Assembly (NCBI GenBank): GCA_013289825.1
Contig: JABCZF010000020.1
Coordinates: forward strand, 1 to 64,000
Origin: Acidobacteriota bacterium
GTDB lineage: Bacteria; Acidobacteriota; Terriglobia; Acidiferrales; UBA7541
Length of the DNA: 64,000 nucleotides
Direction of reading: 5' to 3'
The notes beneath the pieces are model-generated. The model saw only the letters and a list, made by a program, of their open reading frames with translations. It did not search any database and was not told where the DNA came from. A program made the translations under genes and the position numbers. Positions 1 through 8,752 of the stretch are shown here, piece by piece. Numbering within the stretch: position 1 is the stretch's first letter; every line of letters starts with the position of its first letter.

Positions 1-501
1 AAGGTCGTTTACCCGAACCACGGCGTCGGACTTGTAGAACAGATTAGTTACGGTGTCTTGAATGGTAGGACCGAGCGTTATTTCATGATTCGCATCGTTT
101 CCAGCGGCCTGCGCGTCATGGTTCCACAGTCAAACGCAGAAACCGTTGGCCTTCGTTCCGTAATCCGTTCCACGGAATCCACCAAAGTCCTTGGCTTCCT
201 CGAAAAGGGCAAGCTCAATTCTCACCACGACTGGAAACACCGCTTCAAGGAAAACTCCGAGCGCATGCGCACCGGTTCCCTCCTCGAAGTCGCCGTCGTC
301 CTCAAGAGTCTGGTTTCCCTCAGCCGCAGCAAGCCCTTGTCCTTCCGCGAAAAGAAAATGCTCGAACGCGCGAAGTATCTCCTAGTCAGTGAAATGGCCA
401 CCTCTCGCAATACCACTGCGGAAAGCGCAGAAGCCATCGTCGTGAAGTCTTTAGCCAAAGCCAAGCTGCAATTCCCGGTCATGACCGAAAAATTCGAATA
501 A
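1..501 (+). CDS. carD: CarD/CdnL family transcriptional regulator, 5' end outside the window
   Basis: The reading frame is open from base 1, so the first few residues lie upstream; 166 residues are visible. The N-terminal stretch KVVYPNHGVGLVEQI is the hallmark of the CarD/TRCF RNA-polymerase-interacting domain, followed by a helical C-terminal half (roughly residues 60-166) as in CdnL proteins. Family members bind the RNAP beta subunit and the upstream edge of the promoter bubble and stabilise open complexes, mainly at rRNA and growth-related promoters. Length (about 170) is normal for the family. A rho-independent terminator follows at 565-597. I am confident of the family; the regulon is not visible here. 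Confidence 0.9.
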   Translation, partial: KVVYPNHGVGLVEQISYGVLNGRTERYFMIRIVSSGLRVMVPQSNAETVGLRSVIRSTESTKVLGFLEKGKLNSHHDWKHRFKENSERMRTGSLLEVAVVLKSLVSLSRSKPLSFREKKMLERAKYLLVSEMATSRNTTAESAEAIVVKSLAKAKLQFPVMTEKFE

Positions 502-517
502 TTCTTCTTCCCTTGTG

Positions 518-539
518 GGAGCGCAGCTCGCTGCGCTCC
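518..539. repeat. 10-bp perfect inverted repeat between carD and its terminator
   Basis: GGAGCGCAGC (518-527) is followed after two bases by GCTGCGCTCC (530-539). There is no T tract on either side, so it is not a standard terminator by itself. It could be a dispersed palindromic element or an mRNA-stabilising hairpin. Confidence 0.5.
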
Positions 540-564
540 AGTTAAGCAGCACCGGCATTTCTCC

Positions 565-597
565 GGCGGGCATGCACCAAGCCCGCCTTTTTCTTTC
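565..597 (+). terminator. Rho-independent terminator after carD
   Basis: A GGCGGGC stem (565-571) pairs perfectly with GCCCGCC (581-587) around a 9-nt loop and runs directly into TTTTTCTTTC. It lies 63 bases beyond the carD stop codon on the same strand. Confidence 0.8.
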
Positions 598-749
598 GCC
601 GATAAATCCTTTTTTCCCTTCTGTCTTCTTTTCTGGAGCGCCCTTCCGCGCCTTTGTGTCCCGTTTCTTCTCTTCCCGTCCACCCCTAAACCCGCGGTAA
701 ATCTTATGAGCACCAAATGCATGAAACGTCTCGTTCTTTAGTTTCGTCG

Positions 750-755
750 TATACT
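750..755 (+). promoter_or_regulatory. Possible -10 element for the small secreted protein gene
   Basis: TATACT lies about 90 bases upstream of the start at 846. No convincing -35 hexamer is seen at the expected spacing, so this is only a candidate. Apart from this, the terminator and the inverted repeat, I see nothing in 502-845. Confidence 0.25.
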
Positions 756-845
756 CAGAAGCGTTAGCAGGGCCCCGCTGCCCCTTCACGGATTCTCGAA
801 GCTCCTCCTCTTCTGTGCGGATGGAGGCCGGCTTAGGAGACAACC

Positions 846-1307
846 ATGAAATCCAGCCTTTTGCTCGCCGGCTTTTTGCTCTTCGCGACTTCCGCCGAGG
901 CTCAGCACTCCCACTCGCATGCCATGGGCGGCGGCAATGGTGCTGGCCTCGGGAATAACGGGGGGAATTGGGGTGGGGGCTGGGGCTCAGGCAGCTTCGG
1001 CTCCCACGGCCGAGCGGTCCGCTACGAAGATCCGCGAGACTTTTCCGTCGAGTACGCCAGGAACGACGGTCCGTTCGTCCTTTCAACCTTTATGAATTAC
1101 AAAGACGCCGTAGCCCTCGGCCAGCAACAACTTGCGGCCGCCGAAAAAGCGGCGCAGGGTGACGACGAACCCTCTCTGGGCGATGTGGCCCGCTCCTACC
1201 GGGCCGCCAGAGTTCCGACCCTGAAGCTCCAGTCCCGCGTTGTGCAAGATAATTCAGGCAGGCTGGAAGTCTGCAATTTGAACGGCAACGATTGCCACCG
1301 GCCTTGA
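846..1307 (+). CDS. Small secreted Gly/His-rich protein, function unknown
   Basis: The 153-residue product starts with a clear Sec signal peptide (positive MKSS, hydrophobic core to about residue 17, cleavage near SAEA-Q). Directly after it come a His/Ser run (QHSHSH) and a Gly/Asn/Trp-rich low-complexity stretch (about residues 28-53), then a more ordinary sequence that could fold. AGGAG sits 6-7 bases before the ATG. The His-rich N-terminus could bind metal, but that is only composition-based inference. I do not recognise a family. The gene stands alone, between the carD terminator and the convergent pxp operon. Confidence 0.7.
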   Translation: MKSSLLLAGFLLFATSAEAQHSHSHAMGGGNGAGLGNNGGNWGGGWGSGSFGSHGRAVRYEDPRDFSVEYARNDGPFVLSTFMNYKDAVALGQQQLAAAEKAAQGDDEPSLGDVARSYRAARVPTLKLQSRVVQDNSGRLEVCNLNGNDCHRP

Positions 1308-1397
1308 GGCGCGACTGCCAATAATCTCCGCATTCTTTTTCTGCGACTCTCCGCATCCCTAGGTTATCTCTGCTCTTTCTTTTCTTTTCCGGAATCT

Positions 1398-2174
1398 CTA
1401 TCTCTCAACCAGGCCACCGAGCGTGACTCCAGCTGCGCGCAACGCCCGCCGAACCTCCGCGGCAATCGCCGGCGCCCCAGGCGTGTCCCCGTGAATACAA
1501 ATGGTCTGGGCCTGGAGCGCCACTTCGCTACCGTCGCTAGCCGTCACAAAACCTCGTTCCACCATACCCAGCGCTTGTCGCGCCGCTTCCCGAGGATCGC
1601 GGATCAATGCATCCTCAAATTTCCGCGATCGAAGTGTTCCGTCCGGTTCGTATCGCCGGTCAGCAAAGGCCTCCGCAGCAACATGGAATCCCGCTTCCCG
1701 AAAAACATCCAGCATCGGGGACCCCGCCAACCCCACCATCAAAACGTCGCGCCGCCATCGCGCGACGCCCGCGGCGATCGCCGCGGCAAGCTCGCGATCC
1801 CGCACCGCCTGGTTGTAAAGGGCTCCGTGTGGCTTCACGTGTTCTACCTGCGCCCCGCAACTTTCGGCAACTGCCGAGAGCGCCCGAACCTGTTCAAACA
1901 CGGACTCGGCAACTCGAACCACTGACAAGTTCAACTCCAGCCTTCCGAAATTTTCGCGGTCCGCATACCCTGGATGCGCGCCGATCGCGACGCCGTGCCG
2001 CAGCGCTTGCTCCATCGTCAGGCGCATTGTCTCTTTATCACCGGCATGCCCGCCGCAGGCCACGTTCGCCGAGGTAATCGACCGCATCAAAGCTTCTTGC
2101 CGGCCATCGGCAATGGCCTCGGGCATTTCGCCCATGTCGCAATTCAGATCTATTTTTAGCGGAACGCTCTTCAT
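1398..2174 (-). CDS. pxpA: 5-oxoprolinase subunit A (LamB/YcsF family)
   Basis: This 258-residue protein has the LamB/YcsF signature: DLNCDMGE at residues 9-16, a CGGHAGD motif (40-46), GAHPGY (65-70) and KPHGALYN (114-121). PxpA works with PxpB and PxpC as an ATP-dependent 5-oxoprolinase that opens 5-oxoproline (pyroglutamate) to glutamate, a housekeeping repair of spontaneously cyclised glutamine/glutamate. Its start codon overlaps the pxpC stop in an ATGA arrangement, so the two are translationally coupled. Gene order in transcription is B-C-A. Confidence 0.93.
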   Translation of the reverse strand: MKSVPLKIDLNCDMGEMPEAIADGRQEALMRSITSANVACGGHAGDKETMRLTMEQALRHGVAIGAHPGYADRENFGRLELNLSVVRVAESVFEQVRALSAVAESCGAQVEHVKPHGALYNQAVRDRELAAAIAAGVARWRRDVLMVGLAGSPMLDVFREAGFHVAAEAFADRRYEPDGTLRSRKFEDALIRDPREAARQALGMVERGFVTASDGSEVALQAQTICIHGDTPGAPAIAAEVRRALRAAGVTLGGLVER

Positions 2175-3121
2175 CCCAGAATCAACTCCTTCGACGCCAG
2201 CAATTCCTCCTGCTCCACCAAAAGAGCTCTCGCAGTTTCCATTTCTACCAATTCGAAGCGAATCTCATCGCGCGGCCGCAGTTGCCCCAGACTGCTCATA
2301 TCCGCAGAAATCACATTGGCAATCTTCGGATACCCGCCGGTAGTCTGCTGTTCCACGAACAAAATAATCGGCAACCCGGATGCCGTAATCTGCACCGCTC
2401 CCAACGAGACGCCCTCGGAAATCATCTCGCCGCCCAGGGCCGAAGCAATGGCCGCACCTTCCAGCCGCAACCCCATGCGGTTGGATTCCTCCGTCACACG
2501 ATAGGTCCTTGCGTAGAACAGCTTCTGCGCCTCTTTTGAAAACCAATCGCTTTGCGGCCCGGCCGTAACGCGCAAGACTTTTCTCGGTGCCAGCTTCTCG
2601 AGCGCCCGCCTGGCAATATTTCGTTTCCGAAAAGTCCGAAACCCTTCGATGGCCCTTCCGACCTTCAACACATCCCCTTTCCGCAGGGCCCTCCCTTCAA
2701 ACCCGCCGAGGCCGCTCAACAAGTGTGTCGAGGCGCTCCCCAAAAACAATTTCACATCGATTCCGCCGCGCACGCACAAATAGCACCGCGCTCCTGCCCG
2801 CGTCGGCCCCAGTTGCAAAGTCTGCCCCGCCAGAATCTCGACGGAGTTCCACGTTTCCACACGCCGATCGTCCAAGGCCGACGCAAAATCGGAACCGGTC
2901 AGCGCTGCCACGGCAGCCTCCCGAAAAAAAAACGTCCCGCCAAGCAAGGTCATCTCCAGCCCAGGCGCGCCTTCGGCATTCCCCGCCAACCGATTGCCAA
3001 CGCGCAGTGCAACAGCATCCGCCGCTCCCGAGGGGGAAACTCCCATGGGCCCAAATCCCTCGCGCCCCAAATCCTGCACGCTAGTCAACAATCCTGGAGC
3101 TCGCACCTCAATCAAGCTCAT
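2171..3121 (-). CDS. pxpC: 5-oxoprolinase subunit C (biotin-dependent carboxyltransferase-like)
   Basis: The frame is open further upstream, but the start is best placed at 3121, where ATGA overlaps the pxpB stop, giving 316 residues that begin MSLIEVRAPG. The motif SVQDLGREGFGPMGVSPSGAAD near the N-terminus, and GVSLGAVQI plus FVEQQTTGGYPKIANV in the C-terminal part, are typical of the KipA/AHS2 fold that forms the 5-oxoprolinase with PxpB. The product is a cytosolic subunit of the pyroglutamate-opening enzyme. The upstream extension of the frame (to 3523) is an out-of-frame shadow of pxpB. Confidence 0.92.
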   Translation of the reverse strand: MSLIEVRAPGLLTSVQDLGREGFGPMGVSPSGAADAVALRVGNRLAGNAEGAPGLEMTLLGGTFFFREAAVAALTGSDFASALDDRRVETWNSVEILAGQTLQLGPTRAGARCYLCVRGGIDVKLFLGSASTHLLSGLGGFEGRALRKGDVLKVGRAIEGFRTFRKRNIARRALEKLAPRKVLRVTAGPQSDWFSKEAQKLFYARTYRVTEESNRMGLRLEGAAIASALGGEMISEGVSLGAVQITASGLPIILFVEQQTTGGYPKIANVISADMSSLGQLRPRDEIRFELVEMETARALLVEQEELLASKELILG

Positions 3122-3864
3122 GCGTTCTCCAACTTGGCCTGGGCAAATTTCTCCCGCGAAATGGCCACAAACCGCACGCGATCTCCAATCGAGAGCAAAC
3201 TCATCTCCGCCCTGCCGGGCCGAAACATCTCGACCGGCGTCCGCCCCAGCAATCGCCACCCTCCGGGCGTGGAAATCGGGTACACGCCCGTCTGGCTTCC
3301 GGCGATCCCCACACTCCCCGCGGGAACGCTTCGCCGCGGCATGGTCAAACGCGGCGTCACCAACGCCTCCGGCAACTCCCCGAGATATGCAAAGCCCGGC
3401 GCAAATCCTAAAAAATACACAAGGTAATGAGTCGAAGCGTGTAATTCGATGGCCTGAGCCGGAGTGATTCTGTGCAACTCGGCGACTTCCTCGAGGTCCG
3501 GACCAAACTCCCCGCCGTAACACACCGGTATTTCCACCAACCGCGGCTCAGGCAGCGCGGCCCTCTCCATGCGGTCGATATAACCGCGCACAATTTCTTC
3601 CAGTTCCTTATGCCGCAACAACATCGCATCAAATTTAATCAGCAAAGAACAATACGCCGGATGAAGATTCCGCACTCCCCGAATGGGCTCGAAATCGGTC
3701 ATCCGCAAGAGTCTCCGTACGCGCTCGTTACTTTCGATGGTGATTTGATTCTCGAGGCGCGGGGCTTTAGCCCCGTTTTCGTTCTCGGGTCGCCCAAAAT
3801 AGACCAACAGCGACTGATCACTGGCAATCTGAAACTGCACGCCGCGGCTCGAAGAATCACCCAT
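3118..3864 (-). CDS. pxpB: 5-oxoprolinase subunit B (KipI family)
   Basis: A KipI/AHS1-type protein of 248 residues. Diagnostic stretches are the central PVCYGGEFGPDLEEVA and the later FLGFAPGFAYLGELP, both strongly conserved in PxpB. It forms the cyclophilin-like half of the PxpB-PxpC module. A GTG seven codons upstream (3885) could also start the gene, but a TATACT -10 hexamer (3874-3879) overlaps that region, which favours the ATG at 3864 on a very short-leader mRNA. It is the first gene of the pxpBCA operon; the next gene overlaps by four bases. Confidence 0.9.
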   Translation of the reverse strand: MGDSSSRGVQFQIASDQSLLVYFGRPENENGAKAPRLENQITIESNERVRRLLRMTDFEPIRGVRNLHPAYCSLLIKFDAMLLRHKELEEIVRGYIDRMERAALPEPRLVEIPVCYGGEFGPDLEEVAELHRITPAQAIELHASTHYLVYFLGFAPGFAYLGELPEALVTPRLTMPRRSVPAGSVGIAGSQTGVYPISTPGGWRLLGRTPVEMFRPGRAEMSLLSIGDRVRFVAISREKFAQAKLENA

Positions 3865-3873
3865 CGCCGCGAA

Positions 3874-3879
3874 AGTATA
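3874..3879 (-). promoter_or_regulatory. Putative -10 element of the pxpBCA operon
   Basis: On the minus strand TATACT is followed by nine bases and then the ATG of pxpB, so transcription would begin within a few bases of the start codon. No good -35 box is visible at 16-18 bases, so the call rests on the -10 alone and on the lack of a Shine-Dalgarno sequence. Confidence 0.35.
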
Positions 3880-4056
3880 CCGCACGCACCCGCAACCCGT
3901 ACGGCGCGGCCATTTTCCGCAAACGCTGCCTTACAAGGAAGGCAGCGGCTGATTGCCATGAGACTTTTGCCGGCAACCGCAGACGCCTCCGCTCTCCATG
4001 ATTTCGCCGCCGACATGCGCCTCGAACCCCTTCGACCGCTAGCCGTCCCCCCTCGC

Positions 4057-5283
4057 TCACTCCTCGGCCCCGCGCTCCCGCAAAAACGCCACGGTCTTGT
4101 GTTCGTTCTTGTGTTCATCCCCAGGAAACCGTTCCGCGTACCCCAGGGGCGTGCATTCCACAACCTCACCTGGCCGCTGGTAGTACCCCGGGAGTTTCAC
4201 GCGCAACATTAGGTCCGCTCCGCGCTCCACCAAGAACTGCGCCATCGGCAGGCCGCCATCAAAGAACTGGGTCACCGCGTGGAAGATGGGGGTCTGCCCA
4301 CCGATGCCAGCTTCATCCACAACCGCGCGCGCATTGACGTCCGCCCCGCGTTCCAGAAGCAACTTCGCCGCTTCCACGTTGCCGTACTCAGCCGCCACAT
4401 GCAGCAGCGTCGCTCCCCGCAAGGTGAGCTGCCGCGCGCCCGTCGTGCCGAAGTCAAGCTCAAGGAATCGCCGATCGACCAGCGTGCCATCCGCATCAAG
4501 GTGTTTTGTCAGAAGATCGAGCCGGCTGCGAAGCAAGTCCAGCACCGGGGGCGCGTCGTATTTTGTGACCCCGCCAGCCTCAATAAGAATATCCATGCAC
4601 TCGCCCAGCTGCGCGGAACGCCCGTACGTGCCGATGACATAATCCAGTGCCGTTCCCGGATACTTTCGTTCCGCTCGCGCGCAGTTCGGATTAGCCCCGT
4701 GCTCGAGGAGCCATTTAATCGGCTTCGGCGCAACCGTCTCGCAAGGCGCAAAAATAATCGGGAAGTATCCATTCCACTCCGCATTCACATCCGCTCCATG
4801 GGCCAGAAGCAATTCCATCATCGGAATGCGCCGGCCGAAAAGCGCAGCTCGCATCAACGGCCCGTCGCCACCCTGATGCACATCCGACCCGTTTCGAATC
4901 ATCCACTCCGCCATTGCCAGTCTCCGGGGACCGGGCGCCTCCCACGGCACACGGCATTCCGCAACCCAGGTGAGCGGCCCGTTCTTGCCATAGCCCAGCG
5001 GCGCACGATGCAGTTCGCTATTACGTGTCATCAAACTCTTCACCTGCTCGAAGTCATTGCCGTCAATGGCGAGCTTGAGCTGCCCAATCTCCTCAAACGA
5101 ATCCACGTGCGCCTTCAACTTTGGCCAACTTGGAAATCCATAGATCCGGGCAACCTTGAATTGCGCATCCGCAAGCGAATCCGCACCTCCGGCCTTCAGC
5201 AAATCCTTGGCTTGATCTTTTAAATGGCGGAGATTGGGACGTTCAGGAAGTGGACGGGGGCCGTCCTCGGAATGGGTCGACAT
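4057..5283 (-). CDS. Ankyrin-repeat protein with N-terminal acidobacterial-type helical region
   Basis: The 408-residue protein is preceded by an excellent ribosome site (AAAGGAGG about 6 bases before ATG). Residues 1-75 contain an N-terminal region often seen in acidobacterial ankyrin proteins (LKDQAKDLL... YGFPSWPKLKAHV). From about residue 75 it carries degenerate and then good ankyrin repeats, for example GATLLHVAAEYGNVEAAKLLLERGADVNA near residues 290-320 and MELLLAHGADVNAEWNG near 175. No signal peptide or membrane segment is seen, so a cytosolic protein-binding role is likely. The partner is unknown. The stretch 3886-4056 between it and pxpB holds nothing recognisable. Confidence 0.85.
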   Translation of the reverse strand: MSTHSEDGPRPLPERPNLRHLKDQAKDLLKAGGADSLADAQFKVARIYGFPSWPKLKAHVDSFEEIGQLKLAIDGNDFEQVKSLMTRNSELHRAPLGYGKNGPLTWVAECRVPWEAPGPRRLAMAEWMIRNGSDVHQGGDGPLMRAALFGRRIPMMELLLAHGADVNAEWNGYFPIIFAPCETVAPKPIKWLLEHGANPNCARAERKYPGTALDYVIGTYGRSAQLGECMDILIEAGGVTKYDAPPVLDLLRSRLDLLTKHLDADGTLVDRRFLELDFGTTGARQLTLRGATLLHVAAEYGNVEAAKLLLERGADVNARAVVDEAGIGGQTPIFHAVTQFFDGGLPMAQFLVERGADLMLRVKLPGYYQRPGEVVECTPLGYAERFPGDEHKNEHKTVAFLRERGAEE

Positions 5284-5540
5284 AGCGACCTCCTTTCATT
5301 AAATCGCCCGTAGTCCGCACATCGGGCCGAAAGAAGGTTCGCAAAACTCAATTTCAAGCAGGTGGGCTTCTACCCTTTCCGCGGACCGGATGCGTCCCCA
5401 ACGCACCCGCATGGTATCACAAACTCCTCCACCGGGCGCCGCCGGCGCAACACGAAAACAGGAAGTACTCCCTATGTTTCGCATGAACCGCTCGAGAAGT
5501 GCTCTCGCTCGAAATGATTTTTAGCGGCGCCGGAAAGCCG

Positions 5541-6461
5541 TCACAAAAACTTTGTCAAGGCATCGGTCGTCTCTTTAGGCTTCTCTTCCATCACCCAATG
5601 CCCGCAATCTTTGAGCACGACCATGGTCGCGTTGGTAGCCACAAGCTTCATCTGCTCGCCCAGCACCGTGCCATTTGCCTTCTCGCCGCCAATGGCCAGC
5701 ACCGGCATGGTCAACTTCGCCTTCGAAAGCTCCACGAAATCCTTCGCCGCCTGTTGGAAGGAAACAAAATACTCCCAACCCGCATGCATTCGTCCGGGTC
5801 GCGCATAGGCGGCCGCATACGCCACGCGATCTGCTTCCGGCAGCGAATGCCTCTTGTCCGCGGCGAAGTTGTTCCAGAAATGTTCGAAATAGATGCGCTC
5901 GCGCCCCCGCACCAACGCTTCCGGCGTCGGCCCATTGAACCGGAAATGCCAAATCCCAGGGTTGTTGTAAACGTCTTCCCATCCCGCCACGCCTGGCAGA
6001 AAGGCATCCATGACCGCAAGTTTTTCCGTTTCCTGGGGAAACTGAGCCGCATAGGCATACGCCACCATCAATCCGATGTCGTGCCCAACGACTCTGGCTT
6101 TTTCGATTCCCAGCGACCTAACAAGCCCATGAATGGTGATGGCCGCCGACTTCATATCCAAACCAGCCTTAGGAATCTCCGAGTCCCCAATCCCCGGCAA
6201 GTCCGGTGCAATGACGGTAAATTTCTCCGCCAGCAGCGGCATGATCGGCCGCCACATCCGCGACGTCTGCGTATACCCGTGCAGCATAATCACCGCCGGC
6301 CCGTGCCCGGCCTTCAAATAGTGCAGCTTGACGCCCGCGACCTCCGCACTCTCGGAGCTAATCGCCGCGTCGGCCTCATGCGCACTTGAAGATTCCGCTG
6401 TGAATAGCAGCCCAAGGCCAATCAAAAACAGACCGACGCAGCACCTAACCATCGATTTCAT
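5541..6461 (-). CDS. Exported alpha/beta hydrolase, epoxide-hydrolase type
   Basis: The chosen ATG (6461) has AGGAGAAGG just upstream and yields 306 residues with a signal peptide (hydrophobic residues 6-22, likely cleavage near SSA-HEA). HGYTQTSRMW (61-70) supplies the oxyanion region; the nucleophile motif is GHDIG with Asp128 in place of Ser, and GHW with His288 completes the triad. An Asp nucleophile is the rule in epoxide hydrolases, haloalkane and fluoroacetate dehalogenases, so the enzyme probably hydrolyses an epoxide or halide in the periplasm. The substrate cannot be told. It lies 215 bases downstream of tsaD on the same strand, probably as its own unit. Confidence 0.83.
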   Translation of the reverse strand: MKSMVRCCVGLFLIGLGLLFTAESSSAHEADAAISSESAEVAGVKLHYLKAGHGPAVIMLHGYTQTSRMWRPIMPLLAEKFTVIAPDLPGIGDSEIPKAGLDMKSAAITIHGLVRSLGIEKARVVGHDIGLMVAYAYAAQFPQETEKLAVMDAFLPGVAGWEDVYNNPGIWHFRFNGPTPEALVRGRERIYFEHFWNNFAADKRHSLPEADRVAYAAAYARPGRMHAGWEYFVSFQQAAKDFVELSKAKLTMPVLAIGGEKANGTVLGEQMKLVATNATMVVLKDCGHWVMEEKPKETTDALTKFL

Positions 6462-6675
6462 TACCTTCTCCTGGTGATAGGCACACCACATTCGCGCGCC
6501 TCCACAATCCGTTTGAGTTTTTTCTCGTTCAAAAGGACACAAGAAATCTGCCAAACTGCTTTTTTGTCGCGCCACTACACCGGGAATCCGCGCGCTGCTC
6601 CAGCCCCAGTATTACCTCTCGGCCTTTTCTGTGACTTCTGTGCCATGGCTGTCCAGCTCGGCCCCCGGCATCGCC

Positions 6676-7800
6676 TCACGCCAGGGCCAAGCTGGGATCC
6701 GCATTGAGCGAGGCATCCCCAAACACGCCCGCGCGAAATCTCTCGAACGCCGCCGCCGCAATCATCGCCGCGTTATCGGTCGAGAGCGCTCGGCTTGGAA
6801 AAAACACCTCGATGCCGCTGCTCTTCCCGCGCTCTTCAAACGTCGCCCGCAACTGGCTGTTGGCCGCCACGCCCCCGGAAACCAGCACACTCCCCACCGC
6901 CAGTTCTTCCGCAGCCATCATGGTGCGCTCCAGCAAATCGCGCACTACCGCGTTCTGAAACTCGCGCACCAGCGCCAGCGTTTGCGGCGAGCACAGCGGC
7001 AGCAAGTTCTCAAATTTCCGCTCGCCGCGTTCTAAGGCTTGTTCCCGCGTTCGAATCTCCCCGGAGTATTCCGCATGCTCCCGCACGTGATACAAAACCG
7101 CCGTCTTCAACCCGCTGAAGCTGAAATCCAGGGGATTCCCCCGTGTTTTCGTCGGACCAAATTTCACCGGCCGAGAAGCGCCACTGGAAACCGCCGCCAA
7201 CCGATCTAGTATCGGCCCGCCGGGATAACCCAACCCCAGCAGCTTGGCGACCTTGTCATAAGCTTCCCCCGCTGCATCGTCGCGAGTCTGGCCAATTTTC
7301 CGGTATCGCAAAAGCCTGCCCGCATCCTGCCCGTTGGCTTCCCCCGCCTTTACCTCATACAAAACCGTATGCCCACCCGAAACAATCAAGCAAACCGCCG
7401 GCAGGTTCGCCGCTCGCCCCGCTTTATACGCCTCCAAAAAAACCGCGTGCACATGTCCCGCCAAGTGATTCACCGGAACCAGCGGCTTCCCCAGCGCCGC
7501 CGCCAAAGTTTTCGCGTAGGTGATCCCCACGAGCAGCGCTCCCACAAGCCCCGGCCCCTCGGTTACGCCAATCGCGTCCACTTCGCCAAGCTTCATCCCG
7601 GCCTGCGCCAATGCCTCTCGCACCACTGGCACGATCTGCCGCAAATGCTCTCGAGAGGCCAACTCCGGCACCACGCCCCCATATTTCCTGTGAATTTCGA
7701 TCTGGGAAGCCACCACGCTCGACAAAATCTCGCGGCCGTCGGCAACCACCGCTGCGGCCGTCTCATCGCACGACGATTCAATCCCCAGAATGCGCGTCAT
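6676..7800 (-). CDS. tsaD: tRNA N6-adenosine threonylcarbamoyltransferase
   Basis: A 374-residue TsaD (Kae1/Gcp) protein, an essential universal enzyme that transfers the threonylcarbamoyl group to A37 of tRNAs reading ANN codons. Visible hallmarks are the N-terminal ILGIESSCDETAAAVV, the metal-binding HLAGH (His112, His116), and the C-terminal SVLVSGGVAANSQLR and STDNAAMIAAAA motifs. Length is slightly above the usual 340 because of a modest insertion around residues 230-270. It follows galU by 23 bases, so the order fmdB-galU-tsaD is likely one transcript. Confidence 0.96.
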   Translation of the reverse strand: MTRILGIESSCDETAAAVVADGREILSSVVASQIEIHRKYGGVVPELASREHLRQIVPVVREALAQAGMKLGEVDAIGVTEGPGLVGALLVGITYAKTLAAALGKPLVPVNHLAGHVHAVFLEAYKAGRAANLPAVCLIVSGGHTVLYEVKAGEANGQDAGRLLRYRKIGQTRDDAAGEAYDKVAKLLGLGYPGGPILDRLAAVSSGASRPVKFGPTKTRGNPLDFSFSGLKTAVLYHVREHAEYSGEIRTREQALERGERKFENLLPLCSPQTLALVREFQNAVVRDLLERTMMAAEELAVGSVLVSGGVAANSQLRATFEERGKSSGIEVFFPSRALSTDNAAMIAAAAFERFRAGVFGDASLNADPSLALA

Positions 7801-7823
7801 CTCGAGACTCTCGCTGGTGGAAA

Positions 7824-8735
7824 TTAAAGTTTCAAATTCTTCAAATATTCGCGAAAATCGCCGCCCAACTCTTCGTTCTGCAAGGCGATTTCGACGGTCG
7901 CTTTCAGGAATCCCAGTTTGTCACCCGCATCATAGGATAGGCCTTCATAGATGTACGCCCAAAGACCGTGCTCCTCGGCAAGGATGCGCAGCGCGTCCGT
8001 CAACTGAATTTCACCTCCGGCCCCCGGCTTGGTGCGCTCGAGGCAATCGAAAATCTGCGGCGGCAAGACATAACGTCCGGTGATCGCCAGGTTGGAGGGA
8101 GCATTCTCCGGCTTCGGTTTTTCCACCAGGTCACGAATCCTCAAAAGCCGCGCACCGAACGGCGGCTGCGGAGCGGGCTCGCCATCGACGATGCCATAAA
8201 GATGCGTTTTTTCCCTCGGCACTTCCTCGACCGCAATCGCGCCAACACCGGTGGCCGCGTACACCTCAATCAGTTGCTTGGTGGCAGGGTTTTTCCCTGG
8301 AATCAGCACATCTCCCAGCAACACCGCGAAGGGCTCGTCGCCCACAAGATCCTTGGCCACCAATACGGCGTGTCCCAGTCCAAGCGGCTCCTTCTGCCGC
8401 GTGTAACTCACCTGGACCATATCGCTAATTCGCCTGACCATTGCGGCTTGATCCTTCTTGCCTCTTTCCTCCAGGAAGCGCTCCAGCATGGGCGCATGGT
8501 CGAAGTGATCTTCAATCGAGTTTTTTCCCTTTCCCGTCACGATGATGATGTGTTCGATGCCCGAAGCAACACACTCTTCCACCACGTACTGGATCTGTGG
8601 TTTGTCCACTACCGTCAGCATCTCCTTGGGTTGCGCTTTGGTCGCCGGCAAAAAACGAGTGCCAAGTCCGGCAGCAGGCAGAACGGCCTTGCGAACCTTG
8701 CGCACCGAGTTCGTTGGTTGTGGTGTATCAGCCAT
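7824..8735 (-). CDS. galU: UTP-glucose-1-phosphate uridylyltransferase
   Basis: The 303-residue product has the nucleotidyltransferase signature AVLPAAGLGTRFLPATKAQPKEM at the N-terminus (residues about 16-38), then DKPQIQYVVEE and the GLGHAVL and VEKP motifs of GalU. It makes UDP-glucose for surface polysaccharides and glycolipids. I chose the ATG at 8735 because GAGGAA lies 5-6 bases before it; a TTG four codons upstream (8747) is possible. It begins 17 bases after fmdB ends and leads into tsaD. Confidence 0.95.
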   Translation of the reverse strand: MADTPQPTNSVRKVRKAVLPAAGLGTRFLPATKAQPKEMLTVVDKPQIQYVVEECVASGIEHIIIVTGKGKNSIEDHFDHAPMLERFLEERGKKDQAAMVRRISDMVQVSYTRQKEPLGLGHAVLVAKDLVGDEPFAVLLGDVLIPGKNPATKQLIEVYAATGVGAIAVEEVPREKTHLYGIVDGEPAPQPPFGARLLRIRDLVEKPKPENAPSNLAITGRYVLPPQIFDCLERTKPGAGGEIQLTDALRILAEEHGLWAYIYEGLSYDAGDKLGFLKATVEIALQNEELGGDFREYLKNLKL

Positions 8736-8752
8736 GCGTTTCCTCAAAGAAT

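Noticed and set aside
2171..3523. 450-residue version of PxpC
   Set aside because: The N-terminal 134 residues are an Arg/Gly-rich shadow of pxpB; the real start is the overlapping ATGA at 3121.
4279..5223. 314-codon plus-strand frame opposite the ankyrin gene
   Set aside because: Antisense shadow; the ankyrin repeats and AAAGGAGG site are on the minus strand.
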